This document shows, in pieces, positions 33,093 through 46,268 of a DNA stretch of 64,000 bases. The DNA lies in assembly GCA_021399445.1 (NCBI GenBank), contig JAJTUQ010000001.1, positions 682,001-746,000 on the forward strand, given 5' to 3'. The stretch is from Xylogone sp. PMI_703 (Eukaryota > Ascomycota > Leotiomycetes). The first letter of the stretch is position 1. Every line of letters starts with the position of its first letter. Position numbers and translations under genes: made by a program. The notes beneath the pieces are model-generated. The model had not been told where the DNA came from. It was given only the letters and a program-made list of their open reading frames with translations, and did no database searches.

Positions 33093-34146
33093 TAGGCCTC
33101 ATTTCTCTAGCTATATCTATTTGGAATATTAGTTCTGTTTGATTTGTTAGGTAGATGTAATCCGCATTTTCTAAGATGGATATAAATTATAGTTTTACCT
33201 CCACCACTCTGTACAACTAAGTGCTCTGACATTATTAATTGATACAGCCGAGGATTTTTATGTAGAGCTTTGAATAATTACCCACTTGTTGAAATGACAA
33301 AGTTATATTTCTCTACAAGCTCTCCTCTCAATGCCATGACTCAGTGATTAAACTGGCCACGTGTGTAGTACTTGCTATTTATTATCTGTACCATTATCGA
33401 CGTGTTTCCACTTGATATTGAGGACGCGTTGCTGAAAAGGAATGATGTAGAAATATAGTACTCTCTATAATAACCCTTGCAACCTATGGATGCTAGATAC
33501 TAATGGTGGACTGATGACGAAGTATCATAGCGTCACGGCATCCTGGCCCTTCCATGAGGCCTCCTCCCCTCGGTAAATGCACATATTTTTAAATTAATAG
33601 CAAACAAAACAACACATCAAATGTTTGAATAATACAGGTCACAATCAAAAGTAGTGGTTAGCAAATGCTCAGTAAATACCCTCCAAAGCTCGTTGTACCG
33701 CGATAGGTCACCACAGAAAAGCTTCGAATCCTATGGGATTCAATTGTACGTCACGTGTCAAAGTGGCATATAAATCAATCACCATAGGACAGAATTAATA
33801 CCAGGACTGCTAAGAGGGGCCAGAAGGATGGACACAAAACTGAACTAGTCTCCGACGTGGGTTGCTAGGAATTTCTTGAGTAACCGTTTGTTTCGCGCAG
33901 CAAAATAATTCATTACAACCTTTTCACCTTCTTCTACGAGAGGTTCACGCATACGTTAATACTGACAAAGAATCTCCAAGTCAGCCTTGTGCGGTTGCCT
34001 AGTTGCTATTCTGAATCATTTAGCGCTCTACATGTCTTAAAACTGACATGTTGGTCTCGCAGAAAATAATCGTAACCAACACTGTTTGCAAGCATCCCCT
34101 GCCCGTCAAGTTTCACTTATAAGGCTGCGCAGTCTGTTGGCAGCAA

Positions 34147-34155
34147 TATATAAAC
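34147..34155 (+). promoter_or_regulatory. TATA box of the sacsin-like gene
   Basis: TATATAAAC lies about 80 bp before the ATG at 34229, with a pyrimidine-rich leader between. Confidence 0.5.
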
Positions 34156-34228
34156 AATACTTCACGCTCATTCACTTTTCTTCAAAAACATCTTCTAATC
34201 AGTTGGGAAAATACCTAAAATATTTGCA

Positions 34229-37200
34229 ATGTCACTCGAACCAATAGGTGATTACCACCAAGTGCAGCGTCTGACTACAGCGCTCAAGAATATCTGTCGA
34301 GACTATCCTGCTGGAGGGACGGTGCTTCGCGAGCTTCTGCAAAACGCCGACGATGCTGGTGCTACAGCTGTGGTATGTAACTCTGTAGCAGCGTTGGACT
34401 GGAAAATAACTAAACCGACAGAAATTTGTTCTCGATGACAATACTTATCCAACGGACCCATTAATTGATCCTGATCTGGCGCAATACCAAGGGCCAGCTT
34501 TACTTGCATATAACGATGCTCAGTTTAGAGATGAAGATTTTCTTAATCTTTCGAACATTGGAGATTCAATAAAACTCGAAGATGGATTAACTACAGGGAA
34601 ATTCGGGCGTGGCTTTAATTCAGTAAGTATACATGCCCATGATTGTGATTCGGTATAAGTTTACTAATTAAATAGGTTTATAACTGGACTGACTCACCAT
34701 CCATCATTTCCCGTGATCGACTATTAATTTTAGATCCTCACTTTAGCTGGTCCAAAGGCGGTCCTGCTTATAACTTTGTTAAAAGTGCCGAAGATCCCCG
34801 AATTAAAAATCATATGGCAGCTTTCAACAGAGTCATGGATAAGTCAACGTGTAGCCTTGATGGAACAGTCATTCGAATTCCCTTACGGACTTCTTCCCAA
34901 GCAAACAAAAGTGAGATATCAAATCGTGAAACAACGGTCTCTGAAGTTCGCGATGTTCTGGATACGTTTGGAGCCGAGTTTGGGAATAATGGTTTGTTGT
35001 TTATGAGAAATGTTGAGAAGTTGGAAATCGAATCCGCAGGTGGAAACGCGCTCCAAATCAAGCTCATGAGCCTGGACGGACTCTCAATCAAACCGTAAGT
35101 GCTGCTCTCTTCTTTTTTTGCACTGCTAAAGTATACAGACAACGATCTTTGATTACCGATGCTGTCACGGCCACTCTCAAGTCGAATGATCGCACGTTCA
35201 ACCACACTTTTGATGCTGTAATGGAACGTAAATCAGTTGGTAAAACAGAGCGGTCTGTCTTTGCAATACACCATACCATAAATAATGGATCTACGAGCTC
35301 TAGTCTCAGTGAATGGGCTAAAGAACAGCTGTTGATCCCTTGGGTTGCGGTTGCAGCTCAGCATCAAGTGAGTGGATTCATAAGCCCTTCTCCACACGCC
35401 CCCTGAAATTAGAAACCCAGAATCTAACTCTAAATTCAAAGATCTCAGATAATTTCCAAGGGTCTATGTATTCAATACTACCATTACCCATCAAAACTGG
35501 CCAGCCTGTTCACATCCATGGCATGTTTAGTATTTCTCCGGATCGCGCTCGGCTATACCATCTCAGCGATACCGGAATGCAAGACAAGAACCCAGCCCTA
35601 TGGAATCAATGTCTATTTAATGGACCCGTAATTGAAGCATGGGCTAAATTACTGGAACATATCAGTCTTTTGAAAGATGCTAATGTATCCTTTGACCAGT
35701 GGCCTCGGAATTCTCTGGACGAACGAGACCCGCTGAACCATGCTCCTGAGAACCTAATTGAACTGGTAAAAGGAAATTCGCTCCGTCTTTTCCCGACAAA
35801 TGTTGGATACAGAAGTTCTTGTCTGATTGATACGGGTGATGAATCAGTATCTCTAAAGGAGGCTCTTGAACGTGCAGAGGTACCGGTAACATATCTGCCA
35901 GAACAGTACAGAGAGATACTTAGGTACACGTTTGGCGATAGAATATTATCACCAACAACCCTCTGCAATTATATATCGGGTTGGGATGATAGGATTCAAA
36001 AATGGTCTGCAGCTATAAAGCAAAAGCTCCTAGAATATCTTACATCTGATCCCGAATGGTGGGACTACGATGATATCGCGTTATTTCCTTTTGAAGATGG
36101 ATCATACCGGTCAATCAAGGATTATTCAGCATATATACATCAATATGACATTGAGAGAGATCTATTTCGACTTGAAGCAGAACATAACATAGATTTAGAC
36201 AGGATATCAGAGCTTACAATGCGTTCTTTAAGATTACGTTGTGGAAATCCACCTGAACGATCATCTCTCTGCTTTCGATCCGTTAGGAGCTTCCGAGATT
36301 ATCTTTTGAATACTGTATTCAAAACCTCTCCACGGCATCAAGATATAGTGGAAATAGACGAAGAAGCATCAACGTTCGTCTTGAACGCGTGGAAATGGAT
36401 TATTAAGCAACAGGTTAACCTCCTCGACGATGCTCTTGTGAATCTCTGGTTAATTCCGCTTGATGGTAGGCAGTTCAGAAAGATAGAACCAGGGAGCTCT
36501 TCGAGGATAATCATTGCAGATGACGGTGAAGCGGGAAATCTGGTGAGAAAGATTTTTGATACGGGGGTTTCATCACATATACCTCTGATGAGAATGGGAT
36601 CCGACGGATTTGCTCCGGAGGCGCAAATATTACTTCGAGATACTGCAAAACATCATCCAGATCTCTGTATTATGGATGTAGCAAACCAATGCCATCTAGC
36701 TGAATGGTTAAATCAGAATGCTGATACTGTTGCCGTTGCTTCTGACGAAGAGAAGGAGCTAATTGTGAAACTCTTTTCTATGGATGCACAGTCTTCCATG
36801 GATTGGGAGATTATCGGCAATTTACTTCGGCCATTGAAGATATTTCGCAGAATTTCTTACATAGAAGAGGAAACTACATCGTAAGTGGGACTATTATTTT
36901 TTTTTAAATTAATTTATTGATATTGACGACTAATTATGTCTAGTCTTACTTGGGTTTCTTTGGATGATACCAAAACATCTATTGGAAGCACGGATGGTAT
37001 TCAGACCCCTGAACTTGATGAGATTCAAATTCTAGACGCTCCATGGGGGAGTCCTGATAAGACATTACTCGAAAGAACAAAGGTTGCAAGTTGCAAAAAT
37101 ATCGTCTCTATCATAGAAGAGAATATAATTCCTGCGTGGGGCACTACAAGCGCATCCAAGTGGTCCGATTCTTGCAAAGAACAAGCGGCAAGACTAGTAT

Positions 37201-40200
37201 TCGACCAGTATTCAAACTTAGGATATAAGTCAAAGGGAAAATTACGACATTTAGATATTGTGCCAGTTTCAACAACGGATGAAAAAGTTAAGCCAATATT
37301 TGAACGACCAAGCAAACTCGTGGATTACTCCAACCCAGAATTGGTAGGGCTCTTTTATCCTGAGGAAACGGCATTTCCAATTAGCAGCTTTCGGAAATAT
37401 CGTGCAGTATTGATAGACTGTGGGTTGAAGACCGCAGTCGATGAGGCTTTGATAAACTCTCGTATCAGAGCCTATGCTGACAGTAAGCATCCACCATTAG
37501 AAACACGCAGACGGGTACAGTTGCTCGTAAGGTCCAATCCAGAATTCAGTTGGTCGTCGAGTTATGAAGACGTGCAAATGGTACGACAGCCCAAGTGGCT
37601 TCCTGTGTATGATTTGAGCGGTAATTGGGTATTGAAAGCTCCAGGAGAATGTCGTGGTGTTAAAGATTTACTCCTTGTCAACTATTTACTACCGGTATTT
37701 GACATTGCCATCAGCGAGCAGTGGGAGACACACCTTGGCTGGTACAATAATGTGCCGAGCGATATGCTTTTATCGCAGCTTCGAATGGGTCTCCAGAAAC
37801 AAGAACAAAAAGTCGTTAATGCAGTTCTGGCATATATTGTCGAAAAGCAGCTTTTGGACGAGGCCGTAGTTGCAGAGCTGACGAAGATGCCATGTATTCT
37901 GACAGCTAGAGGAAATTTTTTGCTCCCATCGCAGGTATTCAGTCCGTCTTCAGACTCTCTCACGATTTATGATCGTCTACATCCATATCTTGGGACTGTA
38001 GATCGCAGTTTTTACCAGAAGCATATAAGCCTATTAGCCAAGTTTGATATTAAGAAGGATCCTACTCCTAATGACCTTCTAAGTGTTCAAAAGATACTAG
38101 AGACAAAGGCCCCACTTTCAGATGCTGATAAGGCCGTGGCTATTGAGGTTCTCAGATTAGCAAGTTGCTATTCTCGCAATCAAATAGTTGGTTTGAAGGC
38201 ACTTACCAAAGATGGAGAGTTTTGTCCAATTGAAACTGTATGTTATCATCATGATGACGGCCAGATTCAAATTCCCCCAGATATAACACTAACACACCCG
38301 GATATACCATCAACTACCATTCGAAGGCTTGGAATTGAAACCCTTAGCCAACAACTAATACAAGGAATCTTAGAAGCATCAGACTTCGACGAGGAAGAGT
38401 TCGAACAGCGAGAGCAGGTCACAACACGGATTTCAGACACGCTGGATCGATACCATATTGAGGCGACTTTTGGAGAATATCTTGCAAATGCAGATGATGC
38501 CGAGGCTTCTGAAATCAGTTGGCTCCTTGACAAAAGAGAGCATTCTAAAAAACATCTTTTAACTCCTGAGCTAAAGAAACATCAAGGACCCGCGCTACTT
38601 GTCCATAATAATAGCGGTAAGCTATCAGAGAGCAACTTATTTCTAGGATGAAACTGACGGGCTTATAGTATTTAGTGAAGATGATTTTAAGGGATTTAGA
38701 AGTGTTGGGGAAGGAAGTAAGCGTGAAAACAAAGATACAATTGGGCAGTTCGGACGAGGTGCTCAAACGATGTATCACTGGACTGATGTGCCGATAATAC
38801 TCTCAGGCAAATTTTTGATCATTCTTGAGTATGTACAATATTCGTGAATTCTGTTGGTCGACGACTAATTAACCGTTTCATAGCCCGCAACAAGAGGTCC
38901 TACCGAAGAACCGGACCAGCTTAATACGGAAGCCCGGTGTGAAGGTGCTCTTATCAAAACTCAGAGATCTATGCCCAGATCAACTAGCTCCATTCAACGA
39001 TTTATGGGACTATACTACAGACCTTAACGATTACAATGGAACGATATTTAGGTTTCCGCTTCGGCAGGAAAAAACTCAATCAAAGTTGATCGCAACTAGT
39101 CGGAATATTGATATCAGAAAGGTCTGCAAGCTTATGGACAAATATTTCGATCAGGCCCGAATCTCTTTACTTTTCTTACGGCATATTCGTTCGATAAGTT
39201 TTCAAGTTCATGGGGATGAAGAGTCAAGGTGGCATGTGAGCTGTGAAGATCCACTGGATGAAGCATCGCGGTCTTATTCGGAGTGGAAAATGTGCTCAAT
39301 CATATACCATAAATATTCTGGCAAAGATATATGGTGGCTGGCCATTGATGGTCTCCAGCCCAAGAGCCACTTGATACCACAAACATCTAGAAGGGCCATG
39401 AAGCAACCTCAGTGCGGGATAGCAGCATTAATCCGTACAAATTCGACAAATGATTCCAAATCGAGGCTTCCAGAAGTTCTTCCACCGCAACTTTTTAGCA
39501 CCCTTCCCCTGTCTATACCATCCGATCTTCCCGTTTATCTCAACGGAACTTTCCTACTATCTGGAGACAGGCAATCCTTGGTGGCGGATGAGTTTGGCCA
39601 TCAAACCATCTCTACTTGGAACCAATATATACTGACGGATGCGCTACCTAACTTGTATCTGTCATTTCTTGAAGGCATTGCAAAACTCAAACCAGAAATT
39701 GTTATGAATTACTGGCCACAAAATGATCCACCAAAGAGATCAAGCTCAGAGATTATATGTAACTCGTTCTGGGGGAAAGTACCAAAAAGTCGACTCCGCC
39801 TTTTCCCAAAAGCCCAGCTGGAAGCCAGTTTAGTCAAACAGGAGCTGCTAGATATTACTGAAGCGACGTTTGACTTTTTACCTAAGAAAGAGTCTAAAAC
39901 TCTTGCTCCAGTGTTATTATCACAAGGAGTTAACCTGGTGCGCGGGCTTCCGGATGGCATTGTGGAACATCTCAAATCGATGGCGGAGGTGAATTCAGTT
40001 TCCGGGTCAATGATCAGGGGATTGTTCAAGACTGATGCGAGTAGAGTTGCCCTTCAAGATCACATTCTCGATGATCCAGAGGTCCTGAAAGTACTCTGGA
40101 AGCTAGCAATTCCCATTGAACGAGATCTTGATGAACTAGATACTTGTTGTTTTCTTCCACTCGAGAACGGTAGTTTAGGCTCTTTGCGACTTTTACCTTC

Positions 40201-42774
40201 GTCTGCTCCAACAACAACATACTACATAGCTACCAAAAGGGAGATAGAACTGTTCAATTTTGCCTCTGCCGTACTTGTTTCGGCGGATGTGAAAGAGATT
40301 TTTCAAGGTGTACTAAGCAGCAAGAAATTTAACCTCAAAGTTTTCGAACTCATTGATGTTAAGGAATTATTAAAATATAAACCAAAGCAGTCGTTAGCGT
40401 CGGAAGAAGGAACAAAATGGCTGAGCCAGTTTTGGGAATACTGGAACGAGACAGCCAGAAATCTGGCTTCGGTCCCACTGACAGACATCGATGATTTTGA
40501 ACTATACCGAGCAACTTGCAACGGTGTATCACGATTTGTAAAACGCTCATATCTCGATGACAAGCCATCAGTAGTTGAGCCGCTACCACTATCGACCGAT
40601 GGACAACTATGCATGAAAATTCCAGGTCTCAATATATTTGATAGAGCTCTCATGCCTAAGAGTCTTAGAGAAGAGGAAGCTTCGCTATCTTACGAGAATT
40701 CGTTCCTGAGATTCGTCAGAGCGTTGGTAGCACTCGCAAAGCAAAATAGAAAGTCCCTAGGCACGTTTGTCGAAGCATATTGGGATTTAGATAACTTGAA
40801 GGTAATAATTTCGCATGTTCACATCTAAGTTTTAGTATTGACACTGTTTAGGCCCTCAGAGAACTCGTAAACCACTACTCCAATGTTATTGACGATGCTT
40901 CATCGAAGAACGTATTCGAGTTCAAAGAAGATTTAAGATCGGTTCCTCTGTGGCCAAGTTGCCTCAATCCATCCTCCAATCTCATATGTGCAAACGATGC
41001 TTGGCTAATTCAGGATCCAAAGCTTCTAGTCCCTTGGATGAAAAGTGGTGTCAAATTTGTGGATTTTAGATTTGCCAAAGAACATGACAAGTGTATGCGG
41101 ACAATGGGTATAACTACAATGCAGATTGAAGATCTCCTTGATTGCATTTTCCCGATACCTCCTTCTCTATCGAATGCAGACTGGGAGGGTTACCTAGCAC
41201 TTGTCTCCAAACTTTCAGAGCTCCTTCAATCACATGAACAGTCTCATCGCATCCAGCAGCTTCTGTCACAGAAGAACATTGTAGCAGATGGAAACAGAAA
41301 GTTCGTTAAAGCTGAGGAGCTTTATGATCATACGGATGCAATATACTTATCTGCACTTCGGAATGTTGCGACCTCGTCGTTTTTGCATCTGGCAATCCGT
41401 CGACATAGGGATTTCTGGGTTAAAATAGGCCTACGCCATCAAGAAAATAGATTGGTGAACGGCAAAGATTATATCTGGTGCCTTCAAGAAATTCTCAAAA
41501 GACTCATAAAGAGTGATTCAGATATGGATTCATATTTAGAGGCAGACTGTCAAAGCGTTCTATCACCCTTGGTTAGAGACCCTGGAGTGTGTAATTTCAG
41601 TCTTTATCAGTGGGAAAAGATATCTGAAATGGAAGTATTTCTTTCTCAGGCCAACAATCCTATGGATCCAATATACAGGCAGGAGGCAATGGCGGCTGTT
41701 GCAGTGTCTCAACCTCGACAATGTTTGTCAAGAATCGTATTTCGTCGGCACGCAGCTGTTTGCTGGAGTCAGATACCGTTTCCTGTCCATCAACCAGGTG
41801 AAATAGTTCTGGGGAGAATACCTAATGGAGGAGCACCTTCGATTCATATAGTGTGGAAACATCTACAGTTTCTGTCTCAAATGGCACAGAACATTGGGCA
41901 AGAGGACGTACAGGATTTCCTTGCAGATCTTCACAAGACGTATTCGCATCTACAAACGCACTTGACTGAAAGCAAGACTTATTTTTTAAGCTACATTGGG
42001 ACGAAAGACCTCATCTGGCTCAATGTCAACTGGAAGGATCGGGAGTCTGTATCGCTGGACGATGTTCGGTCTTCATGGTGCAGTCTAGATAACCTTGTTC
42101 TCTCAAGCTCATGTGATAAAGGAGAGATGAAAGCCGTACGGAGCGGCCTGATGCGCAATGAAACATTGTTGAAAAGTTTGGGATGCAAATCTGTGGTGTA
42201 TCCGACAGTTTCACCTCCATCTTACCACCAGGGGCGTTCGGTGTCGACATCACTGAGGAAGCTGAGAAAGGAAGGAAAACTATTGGACGTCACGTTTATT
42301 GCGGAGGGACGGAGGATTAGTGCACATAAGGTTGTCTTGGCAGCGATTTCAGAGAAATTTGAGCACCAATTCAGCGGCAGATGGCAAAACGAGGATGAGA
42401 TCAGGTGTGACGACGATGATGATCCAGATGAGGCGATATCCTATCATACACTGTCGACAATGGTAGATTATGCTTATGAAGATGAAGTTGACTGGAAAGA
42501 GATGGAAGTCCAGAATGGCGATGATGAAGGGATCAAGAAAAAGAAGCTGGATATGCTCTTCGACCTCCACAAGGGAGCGAACTATTGGTTGATTCCGGAA
42601 TTGAAATCTCAAGTGGAACACAAGATACTGGAGGCAGGAAGGGAATTTCTTAACATTCAGACAGCTCATTACATGCTTGAGAGGGCAAATGAAGTTGGGG
42701 CTTCAGTGACAGCTGAGATGTGCGCGGAGTTCATTAGGCAGAACGAGGAAATACTCAGGGGGGCGAATCAATAA
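34229..42774 (+). CDS. Giant sacsin-like protein with two HSP90-type ATPase repeats and a C-terminal BTB domain
   Basis: Nine exons (34229-34372, 34422-34622, 34676-35094, 35139-35367, 35421-36880, 36944-38616, 38669-38828, 38884-40801, 40852-42774) join in frame to 2708 aa; introns are 44-63 bp. Repeat 1 opens the protein: E35, N39 and D42 in LRELLQNADDAGAT, YND at 78-80, and glycines 107/110/112 in TTGKFGRGFNSVYNWTD. This is the Bergerat (GHKL) ATP fold as found in sacsin repeat regions. A second copy lies mid-protein: E1329, N1333 and D1336 in FGEYLANADDAEAS, with glycines 1401/1404/1406 in TIGQFGRGAQTMYHWTD. Each copy is followed by ~900-1100 residues of weakly similar sequence (RLRLFP, SPDRARL/LSGDRQSL). 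Residues ~2535-2650 form a BTB/POZ-like domain (LDVTFIAEGRRISAHKVVLAA) with an acidic insert. Probable role: chaperone or scaffold linked to ubiquitin ligase or self-assembly (inference). Confidence 0.88.
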
Positions 42775-44907
42775 TCTTAGGATGTCTCAATCTAGCACAG
42801 ATGCCCAGCAATACACACAAATTGTTTCCCACTAACCTTGTAGTCGGATGACTCATGTACCCCATTAATGCTCTCAGCCCTATGTGAGGTGAAGATGAAT
42901 ACTGAGATATGAATGAAGGGATTGTAGCATTTGTGACAAACTTTGATGCATAAATTTGTGCTATTTGTGCTAAACATACTTGACTTCTGTGGGGGCCGAA
43001 AAGGGTCACTCACAGAATATGAGAGGTCCGAATTAGGCTAATAAGGAATGGCCTTGCCAAGCCAGTAGATGCGGTACTTGCCCACATCCGGATAATAGCT
43101 TCGCAGCAAATGATTGACCCAGAAGGATGACTGTAAACATGGTTGATATATACAAATGTATAACCGCTCATAACTTACTCTACGTCAATAGAGAGAGGCT
43201 TTTGATATCTCGCAAGACTCCAGCGTTAACACGAGAGAAAATAGCCATCTCAACTCGTTATTAATCCGCCTACTTTCATAGGTAAAATAATCCAAGTGAC
43301 CAAGTCCACCTGACACCGTGTGGGGCAAAGTTAAGCTGGCAAGCTGGCCAGCTCCATAATACTTGGCGCATCGGAGGAACCATCGGCGACCTAATCAATA
43401 GCCTTGGGGAAACAGTTTCTCCGCAGCTCCGCACATGCCGTATGGTTGGGGAATATGGAGAACCCCTGCAACGGGCACGTGTTTTGAAACTTCTTCGTTG
43501 GACTGTTGAAATTGCCGATTTGGCATATGCCCGTTCGTGTGAAGGGCTTCTTGGCTTTAGGGGGTCAGTATCGGTAGTTATATTTGCTCACAGTATTGGA
43601 TATCGGATTAGCACCTTACTCATGAGGAAATCTCTTGGCTCGATCTCCACATGACTCAATCTTTTGTGATTTTTTTTTTTTTTTCAGTACTACAATATTG
43701 GTTTCCAAAGGACAAAAATAGAAGAAAGATCTTCCACCTCCAAGAAAACCCAGATATCAAAAGCTACAGCTCCAATCGGAAAATAAAACCTAATAATCTC
43801 TCCCTCCCTTTAAATCTTTCACCTCAAACCTCCCTACAAATCCCAACATACCCATACACAATTACTAAACCACTCTCACTTTAATTCCAAATAGCACAGA
43901 ACAGCTAAACTGCCCCACACGAGCTAGACGTAAAGAAATCCCCATAGCACGGGACAATAATTGGGTGACACATCTAACGTCTTGGCACGTTCTCGAAAAA
44001 CGTGGCTTACATGCACACAGCCGCCACGGGGATACAGAACCCTGGAGGATGGTACGGCAGTGAAAAACGAGGATGATGGTGATCTAACCCTCTGCTTTTA
44101 GCAACGATTATATGCAGGTGAGGTGACGCAATTAAATGCCCATGAATGCTGCTGTTGTGTTACAGTATGGGGGTAAGGGTGAGTTAAGTTTGGGCGGTTC
44201 AATTACAACGGTAGTGGTTGCAGAAGCAATTAAAAGAGAGGCTCCTATGGTGTTACAACTCGATGCTATATCTTGAACAGAACAGACAAAATCAATACGC
44301 ATATCCCCAGGCTACACATATCTATGTTGTTACAGTGGAGAATACCCAAAACTTCCACCTCCAGCGGATCCCTAATTAGCTGCCAATTTTTCTCTTCTTC
44401 TAAATGTGGCCAAGTATGGGCAACGGGACTAGGGAAAGGATATTTCCGCTTTAGGACGCAGGATGGAAATGATCTCTTGCGGGTTTAGCTACTTTGGGGG
44501 CTAGGACGCGTGTAGTGCTATATTGGCGGGTATATGTTTTTGAAGATCGTGGAGCTGGTTATTGAGGTTTTAGGAAGCAGGAAGGTTGTGGTTGATTTGG
44601 GGCTGCAATGTGACGTATTTGATGGGCTGAATGAGGTTTTATGATTGAGATATGGTATGTTATCTTGAGATGTTGGAGATGTTTACTGGGAATGGGTAAT
44701 TTGTCGGGTTGGAGTATTTAAAGATACATCTGAGGACCATGGTGGGAAGCTTTTGATAGAGCATAAATCAACACATTTCTTCACTTGATGCAATTCACAG
44801 TTCACGATCTCTAGAGATAAACGGGTGATTTAGAAGATACACAGATTTTTATTCAATTAGGTTTTGTATACAACATCACATCATAGATACACAGATTTTG
44901 GGGTATT
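42775..44907. other. Intergenic region between the sacsin-like and dioxygenase genes
   Basis: Convergent 3' flanks. It contains a run of 15 T (43670-43684) and a CT-rich stretch (43.8-43.9 kb) that looks like a fungal promoter leader, but no gene follows it on the plus strand. Short ORFs here resemble nothing. Confidence 0.5.
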
Positions 44908-46268
44908 TTAGTAAGGTGGAAGACCCAAAGCTTCACGACGTCCAGTGGACGCCGGATCAATATATGGCACCTCACCAACCGACGAAGCGCGAATACCAGT
45001 TCGCACAGATCCCTCAACAAGGTGGGTATCAGGCTATATCTCAACATTAGCTACTAATATCCAACTTAAAAGCCTCAAGGGGGGAGAGCATGAGAGTTTG
45101 CTTACAGTAGCAGCGTGCCAGACGCAGGAGTTGTTCCAGATGGCCGCCGCACCAGGTGTCCAGTGCATTCGGGCAATGCAGTCGTGGTTCCGGGTAATCA
45201 GACGCATGATGTAGTCCCGGATCATCTTGTCTTCGTAGTCGTACACGTCGTTGATGCGGGTCACGTGCAGACCGACACCTGCGAAGATGGACTTCCATCC
45301 GGTCTGGCGGTTGGTGCGGACAACGGGGTGCACGGGAGCGAACTCGTCGCCAACATTGACCGGCGAGCCACGGGGGGACATCATTTCGTAGCCACCGGCT
45401 TCAGCGGCGGACTTGAAGACTGGCTGGGCGCAGGTCGCGGTCAGGCTCTCGAGGAACTTTTGCATTGGAGGGGAGATGCGGTCGTAGCTGTGCAGAGAGA
45501 ATATTGTGAGTTTAGGCTGCACACTTTTATTTCTCTCGGAGGAGAAATGTGACTTACATTTCGTAGCCAGAACACCAGAGGGTATCACCACCAGCTGCGG
45601 GGGTCTCTTCCATCAAAAGGCAGCTAAAGTCCGAGGGGGCGTTCTCGAAAGTTGCTGATCAATTGTTAGCCCATGGAACCAGAGCCATTTCCATCTTCAT
45701 TTTCATCACTAACCATCGCTGTGCCATTCTCGTTCGAGGTTCCTTGGTTCGGTGACCGTCCTTCCCTTCATTGTCTTGTATATTTTCTTTGCAGCTTCAG
45801 AGTTGATAACGTATCTAGTGTCATAGCGAGTTAATTATTTTTCTTCTTGCAAGCAGAGCTATCAAAAAATGGAAGATATGGATCGACATACATGTTCTCA
45901 TCGGTTGTGCCATCTGGGAGGGTCAAATTGCCAGGATCGCGGTAGATAGGGTGGACATGGAGGCCGTTCTCCTTGGGTCGGTTGCTCAACTTGCCGACCA
46001 AGTCGGTGAATCTCTTCAACTCATCGACTGTCAAACCTCTCTGGTCTTGTCTGAAGAAGACAACACCTCGCTCGCTAATAACAACGGCCAAATCGCGGAG
46101 TTGTTGCTCTGCGTTGGGTGCATTCAGGATGTCCTTAATCATAGCCTTGGTGTACTCGCGGCCAATGATGGGCGTTACATCGACATACTCCAGGTGGTCA
46201 AGGGAGCCGCTGTACTTCATTGGCTCGTACTTGAGCTGCTTGGAGGCATCCGGGTCTGCAGCAATCAT
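44908..46268 (-). CDS. Fe(II)/2-oxoglutarate-dependent dioxygenase, TauD/TfdA family
   Basis: Non-haem iron enzyme; relatives hydroxylate sulfonates such as taurine, releasing sulfite. Five exons (46268-45892, 45814-45714, 45654-45558, 45487-45106, 45033-44908) give 360 aa. The iron site is H157-x-D159 in REWHSDATFE with the distal H316 in WHAAT. The 2-oxoglutarate-binding Arg is likely R330 in GSVRTGIR. The N-terminal YVDVTPIIGREY and GVVFFRQDQ segments are characteristic of fungal members. The C-terminus PASTGRREALGLPPY is short and clean. It is divergent from an MFS transporter 1.3 kb away, the arrangement expected for uptake plus breakdown. The substrate could be a sulfonate, but fungal members also act on other small acids. 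Confidence 0.92.

Larger units (their letters stand above)
28217..34228. other. Six-kilobase gene-decay zone
   Basis: From the permease start to the sacsin-like gene no intact gene is visible. The part up to ~29.3 kb is likely promoter of the permease and includes a perfect 10-bp palindromic hairpin (28311-28334). The rest is AT-rich with stops in every frame and contains three recognisable relics (ankyrin, an unidentified Cys-containing fragment, an APH-like kinase), listed separately. Confidence 0.6.

Noticed and set aside
43442..43884. Plus-strand ORFs around the T15 tract and CT-rich leader
   Set aside because: They span a homopolymer and low-complexity sequence, and no downstream coding region continues them.
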